From Ecdyonurus torrentis (Eukaryota > Arthropoda > Insecta > Ephemeroptera > Heptageniidae), in the NCBI GenBank assembly GCA_949318235.1, contig OX439130.1:39634335-39698334 (forward strand): a DNA stretch of 64,000 nucleotides, read 5' to 3'. This document shows positions 13,729-24,999 of the stretch, piece after piece. The position numbers and the translations under genes were made by a program. Numbering within the stretch: the stretch's first letter is position 1; each line of letters begins with the position of its first letter. The notes beneath the pieces were generated by a model. That model saw only the letters and a program-made list of their open reading frames with translations, made no database searches and was not told the DNA's origin.

Positions 13729-13845
13729 TTATAAATTATCAAGAAAGAATTTTTTCATATTAAATTTCGTTTCATTTTTATTTGCAAAACTTTTTAATTC
13801 TGATGGAATTTGATTCCATAATTTAGGAAGTAAAAATTTCCCAAC
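13729..13845 (-). pseudogene. reverse transcriptase C-terminal remnant (LINE ORF2)
   Basis: Thirty-eight codons end at a TAA stop (13731-13729). The frame includes LLPKLWNQIPSELKSF, which matches the conserved tail of CR1/Jockey/L2-type LINE polymerases, typically 'LWNSLP..IK/LR' followed by a lysine-rich stretch. Here the following residues include FNMKKFF. The fragment lies after the polymerase domain, so no catalytic residues are expected. Upstream the frame runs into low-complexity Phe/Leu codons with no recognisable RT motif. It is therefore a dead 5'-truncated copy and not a functional gene. The LINE clade cannot be fixed from this length. Confidence 0.75.
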
Positions 13846-13899
13846 AAAAAAAAGCCAAAAAACAAGAAAGCCAAAAAAAAACAAAGTTAGTTAATTTAA

Positions 13900-14422
13900 A
13901 AAAAGTTTTATTTGTTTCTGTTGACCTACAAGACAAATCTTGGGCACTTTAAAGCATTATTTTTTTAACTACCCGTTTGACTTCTGCTGATTACAGTGAT
14001 TACAGAATTTTATTATTTCTGTGACAGTGGCTGAACATTCTAATTTTTAAATTATTTGAAACTGGAATAATGTATCACAAAATAGAACTAAATTTGTTTC
14101 AATATTAGAGTTGTACGACTTTACTACTACGATTGCGAGGTAATTAAAGTGTCAGGCCGACATGACCAGGCAAAAGGCGACAAGATTAATGAGTAATCCT
14201 GCACTCATGATGCAAAACTTAAACTTTCTTCTACATTTATATACACAGTATAAATTTGTTACTGAGGAATTATCTGAGTAAGTAAATTTAATAATTTTTT
14301 TTTTTTTTTTTTTTGCTTTTTAAGGAAGGAAAATTGATGTGATAAAAAATAATCCTAATGAAAATCTCAGATGACTAATTGTATTAATTAATCAATGAAC
14401 TTAACTTCATTATGTCTGACCG

Positions 14423-14425
<3 letters not shown>
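13900..14425. other. AT-rich non-coding stretch
   Basis: No gene recognised. A T20 run lies at 14295-14314. Confidence 0.5.
14295..14314. repeat. poly-T run (T20)
   Basis: Uninterrupted thymine run. Confidence 0.88.

Positions 14426-14495
<70 letters not shown>
14426..14495. repeat. (CT)n microsatellite
   Basis: About 35 copies, degrading into CACTCACTCTCTTTCACTCA at its right edge. Confidence 0.96.
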
Positions 14496-14499
<4 letters not shown>

Positions 14500-14858
14500 A
14501 CTCTCTTTCACTCACTTTCCTGTATAAAGAGCTTTATTTATTATATTTAATCGAATTTTGTATTATAAAATATTTAAGCTTGTAATTATTGGAGGCGTAA
14601 ATAAGTTATTAAAATATTGGAGTGATCCTATTATAATAATGCATATTTAACTTCCAAACCTTTTATATATCAGAATTAAGTAACATAAAGACATAAGTAT
14701 TTAATAAAAAAATACGACCTACTATATTCCTCAGAAAACTTATTATTGTCATTGAATTTTTATTATTGATAAGTTTAAAATTACAACTTTTTTTACAGAT
14801 TTTTTTACTCGTTTTATCTCGCAAATGTTGTGAAAAACCTGTCACTTTAAACATTATA

Positions 14859-14894
<36 letters not shown>

Positions 14895-15270
14895 ATATCC
14901 TATAGGATGTTTTATATTATATGGGGAAAAATACGAAATATATTAATATATACAATCTTTTACAGTAAATATTTAATTGACTTTTTTTAATTTATGATTG
15001 ATACCACATTTTTTTTTTGACAGAGTTTATTGCTGAATACAGTTCAAAATATATTTATAATTTCACAATTATGTGTTGAATATATTCTTAATATACTCAA
15101 TTAATCTACTCTCGTACCTCAGTAAAAGCATGAGACCGGAACCTTATAGCAATACGTGACAATCATTTCCCGCGTATTTCATGTAAAAACCTACTTTCAA
15201 AATTTATTTAAATAGCTGTATTTGTTGTAGTTCCCTGCAAAAGATTCCCTACAAATATATTTAATTATTG
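14500..15270. other. AT-rich non-coding stretch
   Basis: No gene recognised. Holds a T27 run at 14863-14889. Confidence 0.5.
14863..14889. repeat. poly-T run (T27)
   Basis: Uninterrupted thymine run. Confidence 0.9.
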
Positions 15271-15276
15271 TTGGAC

Positions 15277-15339
15277 GGTGTCAGCGTCAAGAACACTTCA
15301 AGTCAAAGCGCTGGATGAAGTGTTCTCATTGCAAACACC
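15277..15339. ncRNA. miRNA-like or MITE-like hairpin (candidate)
   Basis: A 24-nt arm (GGTGT...AGAACACTTCA) folds back on a matching arm (TGAAGTGTTCT...ACACC) across a 15-nt loop. Pairing covers the 11 positions next to the loop, the GC in the middle and the 5 outermost positions, with an internal mismatch zone. Size and shape fit a small pre-miRNA, but no seed is recognised and no expression is visible. A tiny inverted-repeat element would look the same. Confidence 0.3.
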
Positions 15340-16066
15340 CCACTTTCTATAGAGCAGTTTTTATTGATGAAAATGTCAGTTAATATCATCTATTCTGCAG
15401 TGGACACTTCATTTTACTTCAATAAAAATGAGATCAATCTAGTATCGTAAGCATGCAATTTGGTGGAACAACAAGTAAGTTTTCTATATCCATCGTATAC
15501 AGAAACTTTAAATGCCATGCTCGATATAAGTGTGTTTATATTATTTATATATAGCAAAAATGCCAAGTGATTTGAGTCACATTTATTATTTTCAGACAAA
15601 AGTAGAAAAAATACTATATCGGTCGGATATTGCCACATTACTTTACATTTGAGAAATATGTTTTTTTTCTCTCTCTCTCTCTAGGTATTTTTCAATGGAA
15701 TACAAATATGTATGTATTTGATAGAAAGTTATTGAAAATGTAATTTTTAAATTAGTAATATTACCATTATTATTATTTATTAAATAAAAAAAGTTAAGGA
15801 AATTAATTGAAATTCTTGAAGTAAAGAATTCTATTCAAAAATAAATTTTGAATTAAACCTTTGTTAAGTAAGTGGGTAATTAAAATATTTTTTTATTTAT
15901 TTTGAATAATTCTTTTTTTTATTGTTTTATTTCTGAGTTGTTATAATTGTGATAAGTTAGTCTTCTAGGCCAAATACACTTAACTGAGAGAGGAGCTAAA
16001 AAGTAATTTTCCTTCAACTGGCGTCTTCTCTTTCATTTACTATCATTAAATTTGCTCAAAAGACAA

Positions 16067-16067
<1 letters not shown>

Positions 16068-16102
<35 letters not shown>

Positions 16103-16113
16103 TCTCTTTCTCA
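16068..16113. repeat. (CT)n microsatellite
   Basis: Pure CT for about 28 bp, then CTTT-interrupted copies. Confidence 0.93.
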
Positions 16114-16375
16114 TCTTTCAACTCTTTATAAAAAGAAGAAGAAAAAAACAATGACTTTAAATAATAGAATTGAATTCATTAAAACTCATTTTCTATATAA
16201 ATTGCATTATAAAATGACACCTATAACATGTTGAATCTCAAAACAATTGTTTTATTCATTCTTGTGTTATCTGCATCCTCTTTATAGCTTCAAAACGAAA
16301 AGGAAGAAAATTTTCTCAGCTAAAGTTAAGCAACATAGGCGCGTATTTCCCAGGTAATGGAATATGCTAATCTTG

Positions 16376-16412
16376 CCTCTCTCTCTCTCTCTCTCTCTCT
16401 ATCTCTATCTCT
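16376..16412. repeat. (CT)n microsatellite
   Basis: Short tract ending in ATCTCTATCTCT. Confidence 0.92.
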
Positions 16413-17009
16413 TGCTGTCTTGTAATTGTGATGCCTGCTTGCTTGATGCTCCAGCAATGTTAATCAGTGAAACAGAGACAACGTCTTAATTGACTCCATT
16501 AGCAAATTAGAAATGACGTTAGCAATGTAGAAATATTTTTACATATACGCACTTGGCAGTATGGTTAATTATAATTAAAACTATTTATCATGTAATCATT
16601 CACTTTTTTTTGGCTTAAAGAAGAGAAAGATAATTACTATGAAGCCTTTCGTTTTTGTATACAAGATAAACTTGCAGATTCTTATAATATTCTAATGTAA
16701 GGAAAATGGAATGGAAATAATTAGTTAACGCCTTTTTTTAGGTGGTACGGATTTAAAGTGGTATTCAAGTATAAATTGAAGACGTGGGAAAGGTGAACAG
16801 CGAGTGAAGACAAGTGGATGTTATACAACCATCAATCTAACTATATCTTCTTACCATAATTTTTATTTTCTCATTTTTCTATCTGAAATTTTTTCTAGCT
16901 ACTTTAAAATGTAAGAATGATAGACACGTTGGCTTTTTAACATGATATCTTTTGTTTGTTTGTTTTTTTCCTGAAGTAAATGCACTTATAAAAATATATA
17001 GCAGTTTTT

Positions 17010-17290
17010 TTAACAGATCCAAGGTGTATTATATAGAAGGTGGTGTAGTTTGCTTAGGGTGCAGCAGGGATGAAACGTCACAGGAGGTGAATCAAAACGA
17101 GAGGGGAAATTTAAAGCGACCGAAAGAGGGGAAATTTTGTGTCCCTCCTCCTCTTCCAGGAAATAATGTATTGTACCTGAGAGACCACGTGGCTCTGTTG
17201 AGTCACCTTCTATGACGTATGTCAAAAATCGAAGTTTTACGAAGGGAACCGAGTTTTGACGACAGTAAAAGGGCGAATTATTACACCTTT
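17010..17290. other. GC-richer, CpG-containing patch of unknown nature
   Basis: Base composition changes sharply from the flanks, with several CG dinucleotides (AAACGTCACAGG, AAAACGAGAGGGG, AAGCGACCGAAAG, GACGACAG). Open frames of 87 and 98 codons overlap it on opposite strands and neither shows a known motif. It could be an old exon, a promoter-proximal segment or a decayed repeat. It ends immediately before the inverted-repeat element at 17322. Confidence 0.35.
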
Positions 17291-17324
17291 TATATATATT
17301 ATACATCTTGAACAGATCTAAATA

Positions 17325-18397
17325 TCGTCAGTGGGATATAGAAACCTCGGATTAGGATTTTGAGTGTTTCTGAAGTTTGAATCGTCATAATTCAAAAATA
17401 AAAAATTACAAAAAATTGAAATTATTTTTGTTGTGCGGCTTATATTTCTGAGAATACATTTTATTAAGGTCATATTTTTATTTCAAATAGTTCGCTCACA
17501 ATTCATCAATTAGTAAACTTAAGCACCCTGTTTTAGCACTCTGTTCAAAAAAGTGAAACTAAAATTATTATTCCCATGCAACAGTAAGCAATAAAAATTT
17601 CAAATTAATATCATAGAGTCAAGAAATGTTGCTTATTCTTAATGTACAGTTGAAATTTTTTTGCAAGCAACCCCTTTGCCAAAATTTGCAAAAAACGGAT
17701 CTCACGTTCTTTTAATGTTTTGAAGCTCAAAATTATTTTAGGGGTGCAATTTTGAATTCTTAAAAGATTTCTTTGCAATATACAAAGTTATTTTGAAATT
17801 AACTAAAATTTATGAATTAATTAACTTATAGCCCCTGTATTTACGCAAAAAGCAGTACATAAAATGCCTGATGACCGCAACCAGCAGTACATTAAAATTT
17901 TAAAAATTCATTTAATATAATAGAAATAAGATATTTACATTATTAGCAAATGAGCATTTAATAGATTCAAAATTGCACCCCTAAAATAATTTTGAGCTTC
18001 AAAACTTTAAAAGAACGCGAGATCCGTTTTTTGCAAATTTTGGCAAAGCGGTTGCTTGCAAAAAAATTTCAACTGTACATTAAGAATAAGCAACATTTCT
18101 TGACTCTATGATATTAATTTGAAATTTTTATTGCTGACTGTTGCATATGAATAATAATTTTAGTTTCACTTTTTTGAACAGAGTGCTAAAACAGGGTGTT
18201 TTAGTTTACTAATTGATGAATTGTGAGCGAACTATTTGAAATAAAAATATGACCTTAATACAATGTATTGTCAGAAATATAAGCGGCACGACAAAAATAA
18301 TTTCAATTTTTGGTAACTTTTTATTTTTGAATTATGACGATTCCAACTTCAGAAACACTCAAAATCCTAATCCGAGGTTTCTATATCCCACTGACGA
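17325..18397. mobile_element. 1.07-kb long-TIR foldback element
   Basis: Two inverted arms of equal length (17322-17757 and 17965-18400, 436 bp each) match closely with scattered substitutions and no visible net indel. They enclose 207 bp of AT-rich unique sequence. The termini read TCGTCAGTGGGATATAG and its complement, with TA at 17323-17324 and 18398-18399 as a possible 2-bp target duplication. No frame longer than 60 codons exists inside, so it is non-autonomous. Family unknown; the TA suggests, but does not prove, Tc1/mariner-type mobilisation. Confidence 0.8.
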
Positions 18398-18409
18398 TAT
18401 ATAAAGTAT

Positions 18410-20310
18410 GCATCCGCAGCAAACCAGTGTTTCTACACTTTTTAAAGTCACCGTGAAATTGTTCTAACTTTCTATTTTGACGGAGTGTGGAACATATTAT
18501 GCAAAAAAACAAAGTTTATTCTGGGCGAAAAAAGCATTTTCTAAAGCACAATAAAATATGCAATTTAAACGAATCATAATTAATTACTGGTAAATGCACA
18601 AATATAAACAAGACGACTAGGAGAAAATTTTGAATATCCGCTTTGTCAGGCATTCAAGGTATTAATAAAATTATTATTTTTTATATATTTTTTAATTCTT
18701 GCGAATAAATTAGTGGATGATTCATATCAATTTACTCATGTATCAATGCAGTGGAATGTGATGAAATCAGTGTTAATGTTAATTAATATTGAAATAGTTT
18801 GAGATATTTCCGATTCTACATGCTATATTTTTATTACTAAAAAGCACTAAATCGACTGTTTTTACACAGTGCAATACTTTTCAATTTTTACAAGTCATAA
18901 AAGAAAAAGCAAGATTAATATTTCAATGAAAGCTGCAATTGAAACTAACTACAGTATTTCTACTTTTTAGCATGCAAAATGAAACTGCAGTTTGTAATAT
19001 ATATAATTACTAGGAAAGGCTTTCAGTAAGTTTCTTAACTTTCATGATAATAATTTACATTTAATAAACTCCAAACTAACATTAAATTATACATTAACAG
19101 TTTTTTTTATCATATAGTTTTTTCCTCGTATTCTTTATAAAAACACATTTTCATTTCTATTTTTGTATTCGTTACTTCCCCAAGGGGTTAATACTTAGGA
19201 ATTATTTAGATTTAGGCTGATGCACTTGAAAAATATAGTGTGAGGTATATACACGCATATTATTCGTACTTATTTGCATATTATATTCCATGTTGGACGA
19301 GTGCCATTATTGATTTAAGCGACAGGGTTGGACTAGAATAATACACGACTAATGTAATGTGTTTTTATATAAGGGCCAGTTAGGAAGTTTTTATACCTTT
19401 TAATAACAAACTGATTTCAAATTGAAAATATAAGTAATCTGCATAAAATAACACTGTACTTTATGATAAGATAACTATACTGTAAGGATGGTATTGTCAT
19501 ACTTTTCTATGGTTTTAAATTATCTAGCTTTCATGCAGTGTTACGAGCGCTAAGTCCAAAGTGTTTGCATGAGATGAAAATATACAACAAAAAATATTTG
19601 AAAATATAAATGGTACAGTTTTTATCTAAAACTTGCAGATTATAAGAACTTATTTAACCAACACTAAGAAAACATTAAATCGATAAATAGTAGGCGCTAC
19701 CAATTTGTGCATTTTTTTTTATTGATATGAACTAAAAAAAGTGTTTTCTGATTATTTGGTCTGTGCCAGAAAATCACCTAAATTAAAAATATTCAAAATT
19801 GTTTATTTTATTTTTTTTACTACAATTTGTTAACGTAATTGAAATAAGTATAAAATAGATGTGAAAATAATATGTATTATTAATAAGTATTTTAATGACC
19901 TGCATTACACTATATTAATTAAATTACAAAGATTGATCAAAGGATAGTTTACTATTTGCTAGTATAATTTAAGAAAAATATTAAGATTAATTTGTATGTA
20001 CATATTTTAGTTTTTTATTCATATGGAGCAGTGAATAAAAGAGCAAATATTTTTTGGGTGTCAAGTAGAAAAGAGGTTGGAACGTGACTTTAATATAATG
20101 TGATGTGATGGCGGTTGTGTTGAAAATCCCTCTAAATTTCCATACTTCTCATATATAAATATATTAAAGCAACCCAACATGAGTTACTGAACCATTCATC
20201 TTTTCACACCTCTACCTTTTTTTCTCTCTCATTCACGCGACTAAAAATATTATTCAGTGACATTTTTAACATATAAAATGGCTGGTAAACAAAAATAAAA
20301 AAAGTCTCCC
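18410..20310. other. AT-rich non-coding stretch
   Basis: No gene, RNA or element recognised. Confidence 0.5.
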
Positions 20311-20315
20311 TTTTA

Positions 20316-20393
20316 CTCTCTCTTTCTCTCTCTATGTCTCTCTCTCTCTCTCTGTCTCTCTCTTTCTATTTCTCTCTCTCTCTCTCTCTCTCT
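20316..20393. repeat. imperfect (CT)n tract
   Basis: CT copies interrupted by TATG, TG, TTTC and TATTT segments, so older or more mutated than the other tracts here. Confidence 0.9.
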
Positions 20394-20639
20394 ATTTCTT
20401 ACATACTTTGGGTATAAGCCAACAGGTTCAGTTTTTTTCCTATAAAAATATTTTATTAAAGTATAATAATATAATTCTTAGCAAATGTATTTTTTATTTT
20501 AACAATTTACATAAAATTTTATATTATAGCAATCAAAATATATTATTTGAATTTTCAAATATTTAAATTCATTATTATGTGTTTTAAAAGTTCATGCTCT
20601 TATAAGCAATAGAGATTCAATCTAGATATGTGTAGAAAT

Positions 20640-20750
<111 letters not shown>

Positions 20751-20759
20751 AAACGGAAT

Positions 20760-21605
20760 TGCAAGTTTTTAAGGTAGAAAAACGACATTATTTTCACAAA
20801 GTAATCTCGTCCATTATTTAAAATTTTAAATGTAGCGCGTAGCAAATGTAATCCCATTTTGCAAAAAGGTAGTTTTCTGTGCAAAATAAAAACGTAGAAA
20901 AAAAATAAAATAAACTCTGTGAGAGTTGGCAGGTAAAATATTATATCTAGTAGATTTACATATTATAATAAATTGTAATCATATTTTAAATTTTAACTTC
21001 TTAACTAGGTGTACATTTGCCTTACTTAAATAAATATATTTTTTTAGGTAACTAATTTAAAATTATGTGTGCTTATATAGGATTATCCTCGCAGTTACTT
21101 TTAGCTAAAAACACACAAAAATAAATATACAATGTGGATTATACCAAAGTTGTGTATTAGATTTTAGTTCAAAATTAACATCGGTATTTTTAATGCTTCT
21201 TTATGTTTGTATTATAAAAGTTAAGGTTATTTTAGATTGTTCAATATAAATTATGACCTTCCCATTTAAGATTAAATACTTATTTAAACTTAATTTATTC
21301 ATTTCATTCATATTTATAATAATTAGGCATAGAATTAGACACGTGTACAAGAAAATTTGTATGTGTTAGTCTTATTAAATGAAATACAGGAATAGTAACG
21401 TATCAAAAACTAAAAGTATAAAAAATGAAATTCTTCAGTTGTGATGGCAAAGAAAATAATTCTATAAGTAGATGTGCCTTATATAATTGATACTTTTATT
21501 TGTGTTGTAAAGATATGATTCTCTCTATATAAATATGCAAGTACTGAAATTGAAACTATAAATGTTTGAAACCTTAATGTTTTTGATGTAAATAAATTAT
21601 TTATG
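20760..21605. other. AT-rich non-coding stretch
   Basis: No gene recognised. Confidence 0.5.
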
Positions 21606-21611
21606 AAAGAA

Positions 21612-21985
21612 AGGCGCTCTGGCTTGCGTGGTAGTGCTATTACTTTGGATTGTCCAAGGGGTGACTCTGTTTATACAAATTCATTTTTTCGCAGAGTTGT
21701 TTCTTTATATTATAACGCTTTAACAGTTATGGCTAGAACCCCTCTTCCATTGTAATCATAATCAATAACCATTTGTCTATATTTGTTAAATATGTATTTT
21801 TATGTTATTTATTGACAAAGCAGTTTTACTGATAAAGGTGTGAGATCACTATAATAGTGTATAGGCATTTTGCCTTTTTCTCATCACCCGTTGGGTTACT
21901 TGTTGTTTTTGTCTTTTTCCTATATATATTCCTATTTTAAACCCAATAAAGAACTACCATTGTTATTATTTATTATTATAAACTC
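21612..21985 (+). mobile_element. candidate SINE or LINE-tail retroposon
   Basis: The left end, TGGCTTGCGTGGTAGTGC at about 21620-21637, resembles a tRNA A-box and D-arm region. About 35 nt further, AAGGGGTGACTCTG could be a mutated B box. The right end carries an AATAAA signal (about 21945-21950) followed by a tail rich in ATT (TTGTTATTATTTATTATTAT), as in SINEs and LINEs that end in short microsatellites. The intervening sequence is less AT-biased than the flanks. No target duplication was found, so boundaries are approximate. Confidence 0.4.
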
Positions 21986-22286
21986 TTTGCAACTGTCGTG
22001 ACTGTTACTAATACAATACATTGCATTTTCTTCGCATGCAAAACCCTACCGTTAAGAGAAATAATAATAAATAAAAATTATTATTATTTTAATTGAAATT
22101 ATTAGTTATTTATGCTAACTATTTTTTAACGGACCTTAAAAATATTGCCGTTTCTAGCATATTCATCTATAATTGTGTTAAATTCTTAATAAAATCTCCA
22201 AAAATAGTTCACAGTGTCTACTGTCTACTCCTATGAAACCCGAAATATCAATAACTTTTATATGTAAAGACTATCTTATGAACGTC

Positions 22287-22409
22287 AAGTTAACCCCCCC
22301 CCCCCCCCTTTCGAATTTTTTATTAAAATTTGGTACGTAGCACAAACGACACACCAAATTTCAATACAAAAAATCGGGGGGGGGGGGGGCTAACTTGGGG
22401 GGGCTAACT
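22287..22409. repeat. C-run/G-run hairpin element
   Basis: A C15 run (22294-22308) followed by CGAATTTTTTATTAAAATTTGGT-like sequence is mirrored by ACCAAATTTCAATACAAAAAATCG and a G14 run (22376-22389) across an 18-nt loop. The right side has an extra GGGCTAACTTGGGGG copy. The termini GTTAA/CTAAC are also inverted. It looks like a small hairpin MITE whose homopolymers have expanded. Confidence 0.6.
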
Positions 22410-22492
22410 CTGTCATATAAAATTTTACTCAATTACCTTAGAGTAAAGGTAAAAAATAGTATTTTCTATGTCAGAGTCTGTACATATCTATC

Positions 22493-23122
22493 TTAAAGGC
22501 ATAATGCACTTTTTTAAACATCCTTTAGAATACTAGGTTAATAATTTACATACCTTATTATGGCAGAATTAGTCATGAACGCGTTGATTTTGTATATATT
22601 TTCATTGATTTTCCATTTGACGGTTGAAATAAAACTTATCTGACGTCACACTGTACTGATGGGGCTGCGAAGTGGTGGGGTGTTTTAAATTTATCACGTG
22701 ACCAAAGAACTTGACCGCTGCTTGACTGTGATTGGCTGATAAGATGGGCAGGGGGGAACACCGGGAAAAAGTTTGGTACTTCCCTAAACTTTATACTTCC
22801 GAGTTTGCGCGCAAAGTGTTTTATAGTTTAGGGAAGTACCAAACTTTTTCCCGGTGTTCCCCCCTGCCCATCTTATCAGCCAATCACAGTCAAGCAGCGG
22901 TCAAGTTCTTTGGTCACGTGATAAATTTAAAACACCCCACCACTTCGCAGCCCCATCAGTACAGTGTGACGTCAGATAAGTTTTATTTCAACCGTCAAAT
23001 GGAAAATAAATGAAAATAAATACAAAATCATCGCGTTCATGTCTAATTCAGCCATAATAAGATATGAAAATTATTAACCTAGTATTCTAAAGGATGTTTA
23101 AAAAAGTGCATTATGCCTTTAA
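22493..23122. mobile_element. 630-bp palindromic TTAA-bounded MITE
   Basis: The element is an almost complete palindrome centred at about 22807/22808. Corresponding positions sum to 45615 from the ends to the inner stem without a net indel, leaving a 34-nt loop at 22791-22824. Termini are TTAAAGGCATAATGCACTTT and the complement, so a TTAA target (as for piggyBac) is included at both ends. Each arm carries TGACGTCA (22641, 22967), CACGTG (22695, 22915) and CCAATCAC (22728 minus, 22880 plus). The 93-codon frame across the centre is a mirror artefact. Non-coding and non-autonomous; assignment to piggyBac rests on TTAA alone. Confidence 0.82.
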
Positions 23123-23426
23123 AGTTAGAAAAGTTCACAATTTTTAATTCCATTAATCTATTCAATGTTATACCCACAAGTATTAAAGATTGTGACTTTT
23201 ACAATATTAATCAAAATTAAAGTTCAAGAAAATCTTCTCATCAATATGTTCCACAGTGTTAATGATTATCTTGATTTAAATAGGTTGTAAAATAAAATAT
23301 ATTTTTGTTCTTTGTACATAATATTATGTTTGTGTATACTTATTGTAATGATAGCAGGTGCTACTCTGTACTCATGGAACGTAATAACATCGTTAATTTA
23401 ATTTTAAAAAATCAAATGTTAGTTTC

Positions 23427-23446
23427 AGAGAGAGAGAGAGAGAGAG
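23427..23446. repeat. (AG)n microsatellite
   Basis: Ten copies; lies about 90 bp from a CT tract of opposite purine strand. Confidence 0.93.
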
Positions 23447-23530
23447 TTATATTCACTTAGAAAACAATTGAATTTCGACTGCTATTTCTTATATTTTCTC
23501 TCTGATGCTGAAAAGTTATGTCTACTCTTG

Positions 23531-23534
<4 letters not shown>

Positions 23535-23574
<40 letters not shown>
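23535..23574. repeat. (CT)n microsatellite
   Basis: Twenty pure copies. Confidence 0.95.
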
Positions 23575-23576
<2 letters not shown>

Positions 23577-24660
23577 ACTAAAGATGTTTACAAAGAGAGT
23601 GACAAGCATATACGCTGACATATTCAACAACCCTTGTGTCGATCTCTTCAGTATAAACACGCACTTCACACAGCCAATCAAATTACACCAATTTTATATT
23701 CTGCCTTTTAATCAACAAATATCCGTTCATAAATTACATTCTTCTTCTCTCAAGTGACACAACGACGAAGACGACGTCTTTGTGTTCCTGTCTGCCGTAT
23801 TTACCGGGCTGAAATTACATTTGCACGAGTATTATCAATAATAAATACCTGGTAATGAAAATCACAAGGTGTTTGTCTCAAATCAAAATTTGTCACTGTC
23901 ATGATTTATGAAGTTTTTTCTTGTCATACGTGCCTAATTAGTAAATGTCTTAGTTTATCAGTAAAATAAAAATCAACATTAATGCTGAAATTGAATAAAA
24001 GGTACCTTTAAAGTTAAAACTTTAAAAATATTTACATATGTTATACTTTCAATGTAATGAAATATGATAATACTAAAAATATATATTGCGCAGCGTAATA
24101 ATGAGTGCGCAATTGAAATTTTGGTACATTTCAGTGTTTATAAAGAATGCACCGAGTGTTGCAATTATTGTTTTCATTTTTATTTTGTGTATCAATTAAC
24201 TTTATACATAAGTATTTGTCTTTTTACCAAAAAATAAAAAAATCATCGTGCATGAATTTTTAAGATTTAAAATTAGTTCTTTGCTGATTTAATTAAAAAT
24301 TGAAACGACAGATAATTATTATTATTAAGGTAATAATTAATGAATAGACAATTACAAATGTGCAAAACTTTTTGCACAATTTTGAATTAGAAATTTAATT
24401 TTTGAAATATTAAACCTATAAATCATTCATGTTTATTTAAACATTTTTGCTCTCTTTATTATCTAATGATTACGAGTTCTAAAATATTTATAATACAGTA
24501 GGAAGGTATTGTTGACTATCACATGAAATAAAAATGTGTAGGCTCAACTTTTGAAATTTAGAAATACGATACTTTTAACTACAACCCTCAGTTGCTTTTT
24601 AAAATATATTTGATGTAACCAAATTTATTTCACATTAAATTAAAAATGTTATACATCTTA

Positions 24661-24973
24661 GCTCGTTCTGCAAAGTCAGACTTCCGGCGCAACTTTTGTG
24701 TCGATATGTTCCTTTGTTATAACAGCTGATTATGACTTCGTTACCTGTTTACTACGTTTATACATATGGTCGATCATTGTTATTTCTTCGTTTAGAACTT
24801 TGAACTTGATAAGAATGAAAGAAACTTCACACAAAAAAGTTCCATGCTCTTCATGTGACTCAATTTTTGTCAATTTTGTTAGCTCAAAAAACAAGATCAA
24901 CCAATGAATGTGTCGTATTTTTTTGGTCAGCCAATCACTGTTGTTGAGATTCACTTTACTTTACAGAACAAGC
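24661..24973 (+). mobile_element. 313-bp MITE, copy 1 (family with 53237-53550)
   Basis: Terminal inverted repeats GCTCGTTCTGCAAAGT and ACTTTACAGAACAAGC bound a non-coding body containing CCAATCAC. A direct 5-bp repeat TCTTA flanks it exactly (24656-24660 and 24974-24978), a convincing target duplication. A second copy lies inverted at 53237-53550 with an almost identical length. The superfamily is uncertain. Frames of 69-76 codons on both strands here belong to the element's sequence and are not conserved genes. Confidence 0.8.
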
Positions 24974-24999
24974 TCTTATATCATTTTACAAAACTTTTT

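Larger units (their letters stand above)
13427..13845 (-). mobile_element. LINE 3' end (5'-truncated non-LTR retrotransposon)
   Basis: Reading the minus strand, a C-terminal reverse-transcriptase remnant (13845 down to 13729) is followed by a 3' untranslated region of about 290 nt. This ends in a stem-loop at 13497-13470 (CCAACC and AAGGC arms pairing with GCCTT and GGTTGG) and an A-rich tail at 13439-13427 followed by TAATAATT. A terminal hairpin plus short A/T-rich tail is common in CR1/L2/Jockey-like LINEs. An A37 run (13607-13643 as T on plus) lies inside the UTR. The 5' boundary is unclear because upstream sequence becomes T/A-repetitive. Confidence 0.72.
15690..17005. other. AT-rich non-coding stretch with two CT tracts
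   Basis: No gene recognised outside the CT microsatellites at 16068-16113 and 16376-16412. Confidence 0.5.
23130..24655. other. AT-rich non-coding stretch with GA and CT tracts
   Basis: No gene recognised outside two microsatellites. The frames at 23457-23757 run through the CT tract. Confidence 0.5.

Noticed and set aside
22732..23013. 93-codon plus-strand frame
   Set aside because: It spans the axis of a palindromic MITE, so one half is the complement of the other; no protein family fits.
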